NCBI GenBank assembly: GCA_011523055.1 | Contig: WTHQ01000005.1 | Coordinates: 1-47,785 of the forward strand | Reading direction: 5' to 3' | DNA length: 47,785 nt | Source: Methanobacteriota archaeon | GTDB taxonomy: Archaea > Thermoplasmatota > Poseidoniia > Poseidoniales > Thalassarchaeaceae | Shown: positions 16,289-25,265 of the stretch, one piece after another | How the letters are laid out: every line of letters begins with the position of its first letter | How positions within the stretch are numbered: the stretch's first letter is position 1 | Program-made: the position numbers and the translations under genes | Notes under the pieces: generated by a model | What the model saw: the letters and a program-made list of their open reading frames with translations, nothing else | Database searches by the model: none | Told to the model about the DNA's origin: nothing

Positions 16289-17952
16289 TACTAACCTCGT
16301 CGGAGGCCATTGCCCTAGCCCCGGAGATGACGATCCTGTTCGGCATCACTCTAGCGATCCTGGTGCCCAACCTCGGGGATGCGAGAGCCAGGATCCCCCT
16401 CACGAACATCAAAGTCCCCATACTTTGGGGAGGAACCCGATTCGAGATCACCTCCGATCCGAGGGCACCCGGGGCGCTCTCGACGATCTGCCTTGCCGTC
16501 GCGTGTTTGCTGTCGCTCTACGCAATCGAGTCGAGCGAGGGTAAAACAATCTCCGGAGTCATGGAAATCACGGGCTTTGGTAGATTCATGTCGATGGTCT
16601 TCACAGCTGCGCTGGCGATCACAGCAGCCGCATCGATCTACCGTATCCCGTCCAAGAAGATCACCGCGGCGGACGTGAAGGATGCTGATGATCAAGTCAC
16701 ACAAAGTCTGATGGACAACCGCAGGCAAGTCGATCTTCACATCCTCCTAATGATGGTCGCACTAGGAATGAGCCTAATGGCCCTATCAACGAACCTATTC
16801 TTCCTGATCGTCTGCCTGGAGCTTGCCTCCATGGCCTCGTATGTGCTCGTTGGCTTCCACAAGGAGAGCAGCATCGGAGGGGAGGCCGGCACCAAGTACT
16901 TCATCGTTGGATCAATAGCCTCTGCGACGGGAATCTATGGCATGTCTCTGCTCTATCTCTGGGCCGGGAGCTTGGATTTTGCCATTCTATCAGCAACATG
17001 GGGGCAGATGGATACACTCGACCCCCTTGCCGGAATCGGTGTCGGGCTCATGATGGTGGCATTCGGCTTCAAGGTCAGCGCAGCCCCCTTCCACCTCGCA
17101 GCTCCAGATGCTTACTCTGGCACGAATGCGCCGATAGCAGGCATGCTCGCTACCGCCTCCAAGGCGATGGGCTTCGTTGCCATGATGAGGGTGCTTGTAG
17201 GCATCGCTGCTCCTAACGAAGCTGTGACCGCCTGGGCACCCGCGCTGGGCATCCTTGCTGTCATCACCATGACTTGGGGCAACCTCGCTGCTTTATCATC
17301 TGAAAATCCCAAGCGGATGCTGGCCTACTCGAGCGTCGCTCACGCGGGCTACATGCTGGCAGCACTCGCGGCGCTTGGCTCAGGACTCGCAGACTCCGGT
17401 ACCCAGGAGCTTCTGCAGATTGCCATTGTGTTCCACCTAGCCGTACTTGTCCTGTTCAAGATGGGGGCCTTCCTGGTCCTCACCCTAGTGGAGATGGAAG
17501 GAGGAGGATCATCGATCTCGGATCTGAATGGACTCGCCCGTAGAGACCCGATCCTAGCGATCTGCATGTTCGTATTCATGCTCTCCTTGGCAGGGATACC
17601 CCCGCTATCCGGCTTCCTCTCGAAATTCCTAATGATCAATGGGCTGGTAACCACCACAACGGACACTGGGGCCATCACGGCCGCGAGCGCAATGAGCTGG
17701 CTGCAATCGGTGGATCCATACTTCCTTCTGGCTCTGGCCATTGTCCTAAACAGCGCGCTATCCCTGTTCTACTACCTCAGAATAGGACTCCTGATGTTCT
17801 TCGAAGAACCAGCAATGGATTCACCTGTCCCCCGGGCACCCCTCCTCAGAGCGGTGATCCTTGCCTCGATGGTCCTCACGGTGCTCCTTGGCATAGGGCC
17901 CGCGAGCGAGCAGCTCCTGTCCCTGGTGGAGACGGCCATCTCCACGTTCTAG
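16285..17952 (+). CDS. nuoN: Complex I subunit N (antiporter-like)
   Basis: The third antiporter-like subunit, 555 residues and about 14 helices. The conserved TM5 glutamate is in VCLELASMASYVLVGFHKE and the TM7 lysine in FGFKVSAAPFHLAAPDAYSG; NPKRMLAYSSVAHAGYMLA and SLAGIPPLSGFLSKF are also typical. It begins in an ATGA overlap with nuoM and is the last gene of the operon. A polar loop near residues 120-140 (AADVKDADDQVTQS) is somewhat longer than usual. Confidence 0.96.
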   Translation: MILTSSEAIALAPEMTILFGITLAILVPNLGDARARIPLTNIKVPILWGGTRFEITSDPRAPGALSTICLAVACLLSLYAIESSEGKTISGVMEITGFGRFMSMVFTAALAITAAASIYRIPSKKITAADVKDADDQVTQSLMDNRRQVDLHILLMMVALGMSLMALSTNLFFLIVCLELASMASYVLVGFHKESSIGGEAGTKYFIVGSIASATGIYGMSLLYLWAGSLDFAILSATWGQMDTLDPLAGIGVGLMMVAFGFKVSAAPFHLAAPDAYSGTNAPIAGMLATASKAMGFVAMMRVLVGIAAPNEAVTAWAPALGILAVITMTWGNLAALSSENPKRMLAYSSVAHAGYMLAALAALGSGLADSGTQELLQIAIVFHLAVLVLFKMGAFLVLTLVEMEGGGSSISDLNGLARRDPILAICMFVFMLSLAGIPPLSGFLSKFLMINGLVTTTTDTGAITAASAMSWLQSVDPYFLLALAIVLNSALSLFYYLRIGLLMFFEEPAMDSPVPRAPLLRAVILASMVLTVLLGIGPASEQLLSLVETAISTF

Positions 17953-17980
17953 GCGGCACCAGCGGTGGTAACTTCACATA

Positions 17981-17996
17981 GGCGTCCCCCGACGCC
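17981..17996 (+). promoter_or_regulatory. Perfect 6-bp stem-loop just before the aIF1A start
   Basis: GGCGTC-CCCC-GACGCC forms a perfect six-pair GC-rich stem with a four-base loop, ending five bases before the aIF1A ATG. There is no T-run after it, so it is not a typical terminator. It could limit ribosome access or mark the end of the nuo transcript. It is not known whether the transcript includes it. Confidence 0.4.
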
Positions 17997-18001
17997 GGGC
18001 C

Positions 18002-18553
18002 ATGGCACGTCGCGCGGAGAGAGTCGACTCCGAGCTCCTCGCACGATTGGAATCAGGTGGTAGCGACAAAATCAGGGTGCCCCTGCCTAACAAGAAAATC
18101 AACGAGATGTTCGCAATAGCAGACCAGATACTCGGTGGCAGAAGGGTCAATGCGGTCTGTGAGGACGGCGAGTCGCGCCTCGCGAGAATACCCGGGAAGA
18201 TGCGACGAAGACAGTGGGTGAGGGAAGGCGATTTGATCGTTGTCCAACCATGGGATTTCCAGGATTCAAAGGCAGATGTCAGGAGCAGGTACACGAAGAC
18301 GCAGTCAATCTACCTATCAAGAAAGGGCGTGCTTCCTGAGATAGTCGACCTGTTCGGATACTCCGACGACGACATCACCGCAATGGACGAGGGCGACATG
18401 GAGTACGACGATCAACCTACAGAGGAAAGGACGAGGGCCGACGAATCCCAAGCTGCGGACGATGATGCAGGCATAGAAGAGACAAGACAAGAAGAGACAG
18501 ACACCATGGTCACCAGAAGGGATGAGGACGACATAGATTCATTCTTCGGTTGA
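18002..18553 (+). CDS. eif1A: Translation initiation factor aIF1A with long acidic tail
   Basis: An OB-fold initiation factor that binds the small-subunit A site and helps place initiator tRNA and mRNA. Residues about 24-110 match the family: RVPLPNKKINEMFAIADQIL, DGESRLARIPGKMRRRQWVR, EGDLIVVQPWDFQDSKADVR. At 183 residues it is far longer than usual archaeal aIF1A (about 100-120). The extra part is an acidic, disordered-looking tail (about 117-183) ending in DEDDIDSFFG, recalling the acidic C-terminus of eukaryotic eIF1A that binds IF5B. It starts 49 bases after nuoN and leads a translation/ribosome cluster. Confidence 0.95.
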   Translation: MARRAERVDSELLARLESGGSDKIRVPLPNKKINEMFAIADQILGGRRVNAVCEDGESRLARIPGKMRRRQWVREGDLIVVQPWDFQDSKADVRSRYTKTQSIYLSRKGVLPEIVDLFGYSDDDITAMDEGDMEYDDQPTEERTRADESQAADDDAGIEETRQEETDTMVTRRDEDDIDSFFG

Positions 18554-18560
18554 GTTTCCC

Positions 18561-19418
18561 ATGGCTGTCGACCCTCAGAGCATCATGGTGCCAGCCCTCT
18601 TCGCTGGATTAGTCGCAATCATCTCCACTGTCTTCGTGGAGAGGGGCGGCGGTGCGCTCGGAGGCGTAATCACCCTACCGACAACAATCGTCCCTGCTAG
18701 CATAGGAATCTGGAGAGAGGTGGGATCCCAGGAGTCATTCTCCGCCGCAATGTCGATGGTTCCGATTGGCATGCTCTTGAACCTCCTCTTCCTAGTGGTC
18801 TGGAGGAACTCGCCTTCTTGGTTTGGCAGCGTGCTCAGGGGAAACTCACTTTTAGTGGGCGTATCAGTGCTATCGATTGTCCTTTGGGCGATTTTCGCTG
18901 GCCTCGCTGCAGCACTTGTAGAGTCGGCCTCGGAACAGTTGGACCCTATGTTCATCGCGATCCTTACTACTTTGGCTTCGATTGCGTTGGGGTTCTCAGC
19001 GGTGAAAACAGGCCCTCCTGCCCCTAGTGGGAAGAACTCCGTGAGCAAGACCGTCTTGATGTCGAGGGGGGCTGCTGCTGGGATGGCAATTGGGGCTTCA
19101 GTCTGGATTGCATCGATGGGCCTCCCCTTCATTTCCGGGATTATCTCGGTTTTCCCAGCAATATTCCTCACAACCATGGTATCACTGTGGCTATCTCAGG
19201 GGCCTGCCGTTCCAATAGGAGCCACTGGGCCTATGATGCTAGGATCCGCCTCAGTCTCAATCTACGCGCTTCTCAGCATTTTCTTGTTCCCCGTAACAAG
19301 TGCTTGGATGGGCGCCATGATCTCTTGGTTGATCGTCGTAGTCTTCTTCACCACCCCAGTGGGCATCTGGACATGGCGAACCCTTGATGGGGATGGCGTC
19401 CTGGAGGGAATGGAATGA
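18561..19418 (+). CDS. Unknown multi-pass membrane protein
   Basis: I do not recognise a named family. The 285-residue protein has about eight hydrophobic helices. The first hairpin carries a striking Gly/Pro-rich stretch, ERGGGALGGVITLPTTIVPA, which may be a re-entrant or substrate-binding loop. It lies 7 bases after aIF1A, and its stop overlaps the RIO1 start (ATGA), so it is translated with ribosome-biogenesis genes. A transporter or permease-like role is possible, but nothing in the sequence proves it. Confidence 0.8.
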   Translation: MAVDPQSIMVPALFAGLVAIISTVFVERGGGALGGVITLPTTIVPASIGIWREVGSQESFSAAMSMVPIGMLLNLLFLVVWRNSPSWFGSVLRGNSLLVGVSVLSIVLWAIFAGLAAALVESASEQLDPMFIAILTTLASIALGFSAVKTGPPAPSGKNSVSKTVLMSRGAAAGMAIGASVWIASMGLPFISGIISVFPAIFLTTMVSLWLSQGPAVPIGATGPMMLGSASVSIYALLSIFLFPVTSAWMGAMISWLIVVVFFTTPVGIWTWRTLDGDGVLEGME

Positions 19419-20302
19419 AGGAACAGGATGACGTTAAGTGGGAGGAAAAGCCGAACATGAGGAATCCTTCGGAGCCGTCAGACCACTGGATGGAAGAACC
19501 CAGATACAGGCAACTGTTCAATGAGATAGAGGACAAGATTTCCGGCGTGCTAGGGAGGGGAGAATTTGAATGGTCAGATAGAAGAGTCTTCGATAGTGTG
19601 TTCGATCAGAGCACGCTTCTAGCGCTGCACAAATTAATGGAATCAGGGGAAATAGACACCCTCGACTTCCCGATAGCGAGGGGCAAAGAAGCACACGTTT
19701 TTCATGCTACAACTTCAAGTGGTGCAGCTGCGGTTAAGATCTTCCACACCACAAATGCGGTATTCAAATCCCTCTCAAAATACATAGACGGGGATCCCAG
19801 ATTCGGAGGCCTGAAGAGACGTCACAGGGAGCTGGTAAACGTATGGGTGAGAAAAGAAGTGAGGAACCTTCGACGCTGTAGGCGGCATGGGATCCCTGCC
19901 CCCTTGCCTCGGGCGAATTACAAGAACGTCCTCATAATGGATTTGATCGGATCCATAGGTGAGCCTGCGCCTAGGCTGAGAGACGTGACCATCCCAGATG
20001 TGGAGAAAGTATTCGAAGAACTGGTCAAACTCTTGGCGGTAATGTGGCAGAGGGCCACCTTAGTCCACTCCGATTTTAGTGAGTACAATATTCTCTGGCA
20101 TGGCGAAGAACCATGGGTTATCGATGTAGGCCAGGCAGTGATCGAGCAACATCCGTCCGCAAGGGAGTTTCTGGTCCGCGATGTCACCAGGATTGTTGAG
20201 TGGTCCAATCGAAATGGTATGGACATCAATGTAGCTGACACGTTGCTTAGGGTCATCGACGATCCGGCACCAGAATTGGACCCGCTACCAGGATTGGATT
20301 GA
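19415..20302 (+). CDS. rio1: RIO1-type atypical serine protein kinase
   Basis: A 295-residue RIO1 kinase/ATPase, a family needed for final maturation of the small ribosomal subunit. The flexible nucleotide loop is GKEAHVFHATTSSG with the lysine in AAVKIF; the catalytic loop is VHSDFSEYNILW (Asp acting as base, Asn binding metal) and the metal-binding Asp is in VIDVGQAV. The full-length family is about 250-300 residues. It is coupled by ATGA overlap to the membrane protein upstream, and 25 bases before the Dim2 homologue, a pairing common in archaea. Confidence 0.95.
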   Translation: MKEQDDVKWEEKPNMRNPSEPSDHWMEEPRYRQLFNEIEDKISGVLGRGEFEWSDRRVFDSVFDQSTLLALHKLMESGEIDTLDFPIARGKEAHVFHATTSSGAAAVKIFHTTNAVFKSLSKYIDGDPRFGGLKRRHRELVNVWVRKEVRNLRRCRRHGIPAPLPRANYKNVLIMDLIGSIGEPAPRLRDVTIPDVEKVFEELVKLLAVMWQRATLVHSDFSEYNILWHGEEPWVIDVGQAVIEQHPSAREFLVRDVTRIVEWSNRNGMDINVADTLLRVIDDPAPELDPLPGLD

Positions 20303-20327
20303 ATAAGGACGTTCACGAGAGATTAGC

Positions 20328-21020
20328 ATGGAGCCACTCACAAGAATACCGAGGGAACGCATAGCTGTTCTGATTGGAAAGGGCGGCGAGACTCGGAAGT
20401 CAATTGAAGAGGCCACAGGGGCCAAACTCCACGTTGACTCCACGACAGGGGAGGTTTCTGTGGTTTGGCCTGTTGAAATCGATCCAGTATTGAGGCTCAA
20501 ACTACCTGACATCATAAGGGCAATAGGCAGGGGACTCGCTCCAAACAGGGCACTCCGGCTGATTGCAGATGACACCTTTCTACGCATCTATGACATCAGA
20601 GAGTGGGTTGGGAGAAAGGGCAATCATACCCGAAGAATGCGAAGTCGACTTATTGGCAGGGATGGGAGAATTAGATCGCTGATTGAGAGCTTCACCGGTA
20701 CAGAGATCGCAATACACGGATCCACCGTGGTAGTGATTGGTGATGAGGTGGGGCTGATGACGGCTTGCACTGCTATCGAGGGCCTCTTGGATGGAGCAGA
20801 ACATAGCACGGTAATCAGGGGGATGGAGAGAGACGTACGCAGGAGGAGAATCGAGGACCGAAGCCTGGACAGCTATGTACTCAACGAAGCCCCAACACCT
20901 AACGTATCTGAATTCGAGGATCTCGTACCTGGGTTAGCAGAAAAGAGAAACGAAAGGAATGCGAGTAGGACTACCAGCTCCATGCCAGATTTCAGGCAAC
21001 CGGGCGAAGAAAGCGAATGA
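20328..21020 (+). CDS. KH-domain ribosome-biogenesis protein (Dim2/Pno1-like)
   Basis: A 230-residue RNA-binding protein with two KH domains. The first holds RIAVLIGKGGETRKSIEEATG (GKGG is the GxxG loop), the second RMRSRLIGRDGRIRSLIESF (GRDG). This layout is that of archaeal Dim2 / eukaryotic Pno1, which binds the 3' end of the small-subunit rRNA together with RIO1. The C-terminal 50 residues are charged and low in complexity. The neighbours aIF1A and RIO1 support the assignment. Confidence 0.92.
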   Translation: MEPLTRIPRERIAVLIGKGGETRKSIEEATGAKLHVDSTTGEVSVVWPVEIDPVLRLKLPDIIRAIGRGLAPNRALRLIADDTFLRIYDIREWVGRKGNHTRRMRSRLIGRDGRIRSLIESFTGTEIAIHGSTVVVIGDEVGLMTACTAIEGLLDGAEHSTVIRGMERDVRRRRIEDRSLDSYVLNEAPTPNVSEFEDLVPGLAEKRNERNASRTTSSMPDFRQPGEESE

Positions 21021-21095
21021 ACTCGACGTTGTAACAATAACCAGTAACGATACTTGAAACGGGGGTTGATACCACCCCGGTCCTAGTTAGGAACA

Positions 21096-22631
21096 ATGAC
21101 GGTCAACGTGGTCTGGTTCAAGCGTGACCTAAGGCTTGCCGACCACGAGCCCCTGTCAGATGCTGCGGGTGAAATCGAGCCCACTATACTTCTGTATGTA
21201 ATTGAGCCAGTTAGATTAAATCAACCAGATACCGACCCAACCCACATCGCTTGGGAGTTGGATTGTGCAAATGAACTCGATAAAAGCCTCAGAAAAATCG
21301 GTGGATCCCTTCGGATAGTGCATTCCAACATTATTGATTGCCTGAAGCAGATCCACAGAGAGCACGGAATAAACAGCATATACTCACACCAGGAGACGGG
21401 AACTACCTGGTCCTATGAAAGGGACCGAGCAGTCAAGAAATGGTGCGAGCGAGAAAAGGTATCTTGGAGGGAATACCCTGTTAATGGCGTCGTTCGGGGA
21501 TTGAAGGACAGAGACCTCTGGAAAGGACTCAGAGACAAGAGGATGAGAACCTCTCCAATCAGCCCACCCACTAGGATCAACACTGTGGGAAACGAGGTGG
21601 TAAAACCCACCCTCAGCTCAATGGGACTCACCCCTAGGAAGCTAAGCCATCGCCCACCTCCTGGGGAGGACGCAGCATTGGATACACTGCAGTCGTTCCT
21701 AGCCTCGAGGGGGGAATTGTATCGGTGGCGAATGTCCTCCCCAAATCAAGCAAGCCATCATTGCTCTAGGCTATCGCCTTACTTCAGCACTGGATGCCTC
21801 TCGATAAGGACGGCCTTGTCTATGACCAATCAGAGAAAGGCCAAGATTAGGGAGGCGGAAATCACTGAAAAGAGAAAGTCAAATTGGATGAAAAGCCTAA
21901 GCTCGTTCCAGAGCAGACTGGCTTGGCATTGCCATTTCATCCAGAAGCTAGAGCAAGAGCCAACATTGGATTACCTCGCGATGAACGAGGAGTTGGACTC
22001 TCGTATGGTCAGGGAATACGACAAGAAGATTTTCAGCGCGTGGGCGACGGGGAACACAGGCTGGCCGTTCTTTGACGCTTGCATGAGACAATTGATCTCA
22101 ACCGGATGGATCAATTTCAGGATGAGGGCGATGATTATGTCTGTGTCTTCATATACCCTCTGGCAGCCATGGAGAGACTCTGGATTGCATCTGGCCAGGC
22201 TTTTCTTGGACTATGAGCCCGGTATACACTGGTCCCAGGTTGGCATGCAGTCTGGAACCACCGGGATCAATTCAATCAGGGCCTACTCTGTTCTCAAACA
22301 GGGTCTTGACCATGATCCAGAGGGTGAGTTCATCAAAACATGGATACCCTCGTTGAGGCAAGTCCCCACTGAATTCATTCACGAGCCCTGGAAAATGCCA
22401 CTTAGCATCCAGAAAGATGTTGGTTGCCTCATCGGGGATGACTATCCTTCACCAATCGTGGACGAGTCGAGTTCGAGAAAAGCTGGAGTAGCCAAGGCAT
22501 ACTCCGCTAGGCGAAGCCAGGAGTCCAGAGAAGCGAGCAAGAGGGTATATTCCAAGCACGGAAGCAGAAAAAGGCGGGCGAGGAAAAACCGACCTAAACC
22601 AGAGCAATCAACACAAACGAAGTTGTTCTAA
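21096..22631 (+). CDS. phr: Cryptochrome/photolyase family flavoprotein
   Basis: A 511-residue protein. The N-terminus VNVVWFKRDLRLADHEPLSD is the typical photolyase Rossmann start; the C-terminal FAD region includes WATGNTGWPFFDACMRQL (about 314-331), TGWINFRMRAMIM and DHDPEGEFIKTWIPSLRQVP. At the position where class I CPD photolyases have NGGWQW...TGTD, this protein has EPGIHWSQVGMQSGTTGIN (about 374-392), so it belongs to a divergent subgroup. The final 55 residues are strongly basic (RKRRARKNRPK), perhaps for DNA binding. Predicted role: light-driven repair of UV lesions, or light sensing. It stands alone, with 75 bases before it and 41 after. Confidence 0.92.
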   Translation: MTVNVVWFKRDLRLADHEPLSDAAGEIEPTILLYVIEPVRLNQPDTDPTHIAWELDCANELDKSLRKIGGSLRIVHSNIIDCLKQIHREHGINSIYSHQETGTTWSYERDRAVKKWCEREKVSWREYPVNGVVRGLKDRDLWKGLRDKRMRTSPISPPTRINTVGNEVVKPTLSSMGLTPRKLSHRPPPGEDAALDTLQSFLASRGELYRWRMSSPNQASHHCSRLSPYFSTGCLSIRTALSMTNQRKAKIREAEITEKRKSNWMKSLSSFQSRLAWHCHFIQKLEQEPTLDYLAMNEELDSRMVREYDKKIFSAWATGNTGWPFFDACMRQLISTGWINFRMRAMIMSVSSYTLWQPWRDSGLHLARLFLDYEPGIHWSQVGMQSGTTGINSIRAYSVLKQGLDHDPEGEFIKTWIPSLRQVPTEFIHEPWKMPLSIQKDVGCLIGDDYPSPIVDESSSRKAGVAKAYSARRSQESREASKRVYSKHGSRKRRARKNRPKPEQSTQTKLF

Positions 22632-22672
22632 ACATCCGATGACCTCAATATGCACCTCTTCTTCCAAGGGCT

Positions 22673-23962
22673 GTGAACCCCTTCGAGTCACTGTATGATT
22701 ATGAGAAGTGGGCGATCCGAATTTTGCTGATAACATTGTTATTCTTTGGATTCGGCATCACCACTCACTTCAGCGGTCACGAGAACTTAGCCTCAGAGGT
22801 CGTTTACACATATTTCTTGGACTCGATATTGAATGAGTCGACGGGGGATAGCGGCTACAACTACGTAAATACAGCTGGGTATGGGATCGGTCTAGCTCTG
22901 TTCGTCGTGTCTCTAGCAGGTCTGCTGAGGGTCGCTGGAACTGATGGATCTGATGCAATGCTCGTTGCGCTTATTCCATGGGTTCTCTGGGCGCCTTTTG
23001 GGGAGGTCATCGAGGATGCTGGACTATTCGGGGCCACAATGGCGCCATGGTTTGTCAGTCCAGGTGTCCACTTCCAGACAGCAGCATGGGTCGTCGCCTC
23101 CGGATTCCTGGGTTATCGGATCTCGGTGGGGCCATACCACGGTACGGAAAAGGCCACTCGATCGACTAGGCATGTGTCTGCTCTGATAATTGCCGCTCAG
23201 GCCTTGATCTACTGTTCGAGCGTCCTTGAGTCAAATTCCACTAACGGAGTTGGGAACGCACTCGACCTTGAGGTGATGGCCATAATCTCAATATTCGGAA
23301 TAACATCTCCCTACTGGCTCGCAGGATCGCATGCGGATAGGTTCGATTACACACAAAGGGTAGTCTACGCAGCTGGGGTGGGTGGCTCCATAGTACTGTT
23401 CTCCATATTGTCCGCATACGCCGTTGTAGGGATCGAGGGCGGCATCACGGTATGGCCACTGGCAATCGTCTTCGGAGTGCCGTACGTAGTCTGCTTGGGG
23501 CTCTACTCATATGGGAAGGAAGATGCATTGAAGTCAATTGAAATGGGCTTCATCCCCGGGGTTCTTCCCCCCGGAGTTACTGAGGGGGACTATCTTAGTT
23601 CAGATACTCCCATGAAGAGGGAGGTAGCCCCTCTCTGGAAGCGCGGGGTCCTAGCCAGTCCAGCAGTCCTTCTGCCTGTTGGCGGTCAAATTGGGGATGG
23701 TATCGCGACTTGGATTGGAATCGACTACTTTGGATACACAGAGAAGCACGTAATCAGCGCGATGGTCACAGGGGTGTTGGACACCTCTGTCACCTTCACC
23801 GTCCTCAAAATTGGAATCGCTGGCGTTATTTGCTGGTTCTACTCCCAAGCTGTCTTCGAACACAGACAACAGCACCTGAGAATTCTAATCGCGCTTTGTC
23901 TGATGGTGGTCGGTTTGGCACCAGCGCTACGCAACGTGTTCAGGCTGACACTCGGCGTGTAG
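22673..23962 (+). CDS. DUF63 family archaeal membrane protein
   Basis: A 429-residue multi-pass protein with about 11 hydrophobic segments, starting at GTG. The tract GQIGDGIATWIGIDYFGYTEKH (around residue 340-360) and the C-terminal APALRNVFRLTLGV match my memory of DUF63 (COG2034), a family restricted to archaea and of unknown function. There is a conserved acidic ED pair in the FGEVIEDAGLF loop. Possibly a membrane enzyme of lipid or cofactor metabolism, but unproven. Same direction as the following aminopeptidase, 42 bases away. Confidence 0.8.
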   Translation: MNPFESLYDYEKWAIRILLITLLFFGFGITTHFSGHENLASEVVYTYFLDSILNESTGDSGYNYVNTAGYGIGLALFVVSLAGLLRVAGTDGSDAMLVALIPWVLWAPFGEVIEDAGLFGATMAPWFVSPGVHFQTAAWVVASGFLGYRISVGPYHGTEKATRSTRHVSALIIAAQALIYCSSVLESNSTNGVGNALDLEVMAIISIFGITSPYWLAGSHADRFDYTQRVVYAAGVGGSIVLFSILSAYAVVGIEGGITVWPLAIVFGVPYVVCLGLYSYGKEDALKSIEMGFIPGVLPPGVTEGDYLSSDTPMKREVAPLWKRGVLASPAVLLPVGGQIGDGIATWIGIDYFGYTEKHVISAMVTGVLDTSVTFTVLKIGIAGVICWFYSQAVFEHRQQHLRILIALCLMVVGLAPALRNVFRLTLGV

Positions 23963-24004
23963 TCATATTCAAACATTCAAACGACAGTCCGTATTGGAGG
24001 TGCC

Positions 24005-25264
24005 ATGAACTCCTTCCCTGATGAGGACCTGCCTTTCGATGCTAAGATGCTGGACCGCCTCGCAGAGGTATCCATACGCGTTGGGTTGAATCTCCAAGAG
24101 GGTCAAGATCTGATAATTACTGCGCCAGTGGAATCCCTTCCGCTTGTTAGGAGGCTTTCTGCCGAGGCCTACAAGAGTGGTGCAGGGGTGGTTTCAACAA
24201 TATTGTCCGATGACCTACTGACACTCACTAGGTACAACCACGCACCCGATGAGAGCCTTGATGCTGCTCCATCCTGGATGTTCAATGGAATGGCCGAGGC
24301 CTTCGACAACAATACCGCCAGACTCGCCGTCTCCGCGGCAAATCCGCTGCTATTGGCCGATCAGGACCCCGCTCGGGTCGCGAGAGCTGGGAAATCGATG
24401 TCCCTGGCTTCCAAGCCTGCAATGGAGAGAATCACCAACTTCGTTACGAACTGGAATATAATCTCCTATCCCGGCGCCGCTTGGGCAAAACAGGTCTTCC
24501 CAGATCTCGACGAACGGGACGCAGTCTCTGCCCTTGCAGAAGCCATCTTTTCCATATCCAGGGTCGATAATTCTGATCCAATCGCCGCATGGGGGGAGCA
24601 CCAGAAGACACTCACTGAAAGACAAGACTGGCTCAATGAAATGAGCTTCCATTCACTGAGGTACACCGCTCCAGGGACTGATTTGACCATTGGGTTAGCC
24701 GAGGGCCATGAGTGGAAAGGTGGAGCCAGCACGGCAAAAAATGGAATCACATGCACGCCAAACATCCCGACGGAGGAGGTATTCACTACCCCCCACTCTC
24801 AGAGAGTGAACGGAACGGTCAGAGCAACGAAGCCATTGGTCTATCGTGGGACTTTGATCGATGGGATCGAGGTCGAGTTTGAAAATGGGACCATTGTCAG
24901 AGCGAGGGCTGATGTAGGCGAAGAGGTCTTCCTCAACCTAATTGACACAGATGAGGGTGCTAGACGATTGGGAGAGGTGGCCCTTGTCCCCCACTCTTCA
25001 CCGATAAGCGAATCAGGACTACTGTTCTACAACACCCTGTACGACGAGAATGCAAGTTGCCACATCGCACTCGGACAGTGCTACTCCAAGTGCTTCAAGG
25101 GTGAAATTGGAAACGATCCAGACAAGGTGCGTGAGGCCGGTGGCAATTCCTCCAATATTCACGTGGACTGGATGATTGGCTCAGATAGGCTGGATATCGA
25201 CGGAATTTCGGAGGATGGCAAGATCACGCCCATAATGCGAAATGGCGAGTGGGCATACGATTGA
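24005..25264 (+). CDS. M29 family metallo-aminopeptidase
   Basis: A 419-residue protein of the thermophilic aminopeptidase (AmpS/PepS/AmpT) family, which removes N-terminal residues from peptides with a two-metal site. The metal-ligand segments are visible: the PTEEVFTTPHSQRVNG motif (Glu near residue 256), GEVALVPHSSPIS, GLLFYNTLYDENASCHIALG and NIHVDWMIGS. Normal length. Start ATG 24005 is preceded by GGAGGTG. Its role would be intracellular completion of peptide breakdown. The 3' end is one base away from the convergent small zinc-finger gene. Confidence 0.93.
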   Translation: MNSFPDEDLPFDAKMLDRLAEVSIRVGLNLQEGQDLIITAPVESLPLVRRLSAEAYKSGAGVVSTILSDDLLTLTRYNHAPDESLDAAPSWMFNGMAEAFDNNTARLAVSAANPLLLADQDPARVARAGKSMSLASKPAMERITNFVTNWNIISYPGAAWAKQVFPDLDERDAVSALAEAIFSISRVDNSDPIAAWGEHQKTLTERQDWLNEMSFHSLRYTAPGTDLTIGLAEGHEWKGGASTAKNGITCTPNIPTEEVFTTPHSQRVNGTVRATKPLVYRGTLIDGIEVEFENGTIVRARADVGEEVFLNLIDTDEGARRLGEVALVPHSSPISESGLLFYNTLYDENASCHIALGQCYSKCFKGEIGNDPDKVREAGGNSSNIHVDWMIGSDRLDIDGISEDGKITPIMRNGEWAYD

Positions 25265-25265
25265 C

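Noticed and set aside
17981-17996. Hairpin as rho-independent-type terminator of the nuo operon
   Set aside because: No T-run follows, and archaeal termination relies on T-runs; kept only as a possible leader structure.
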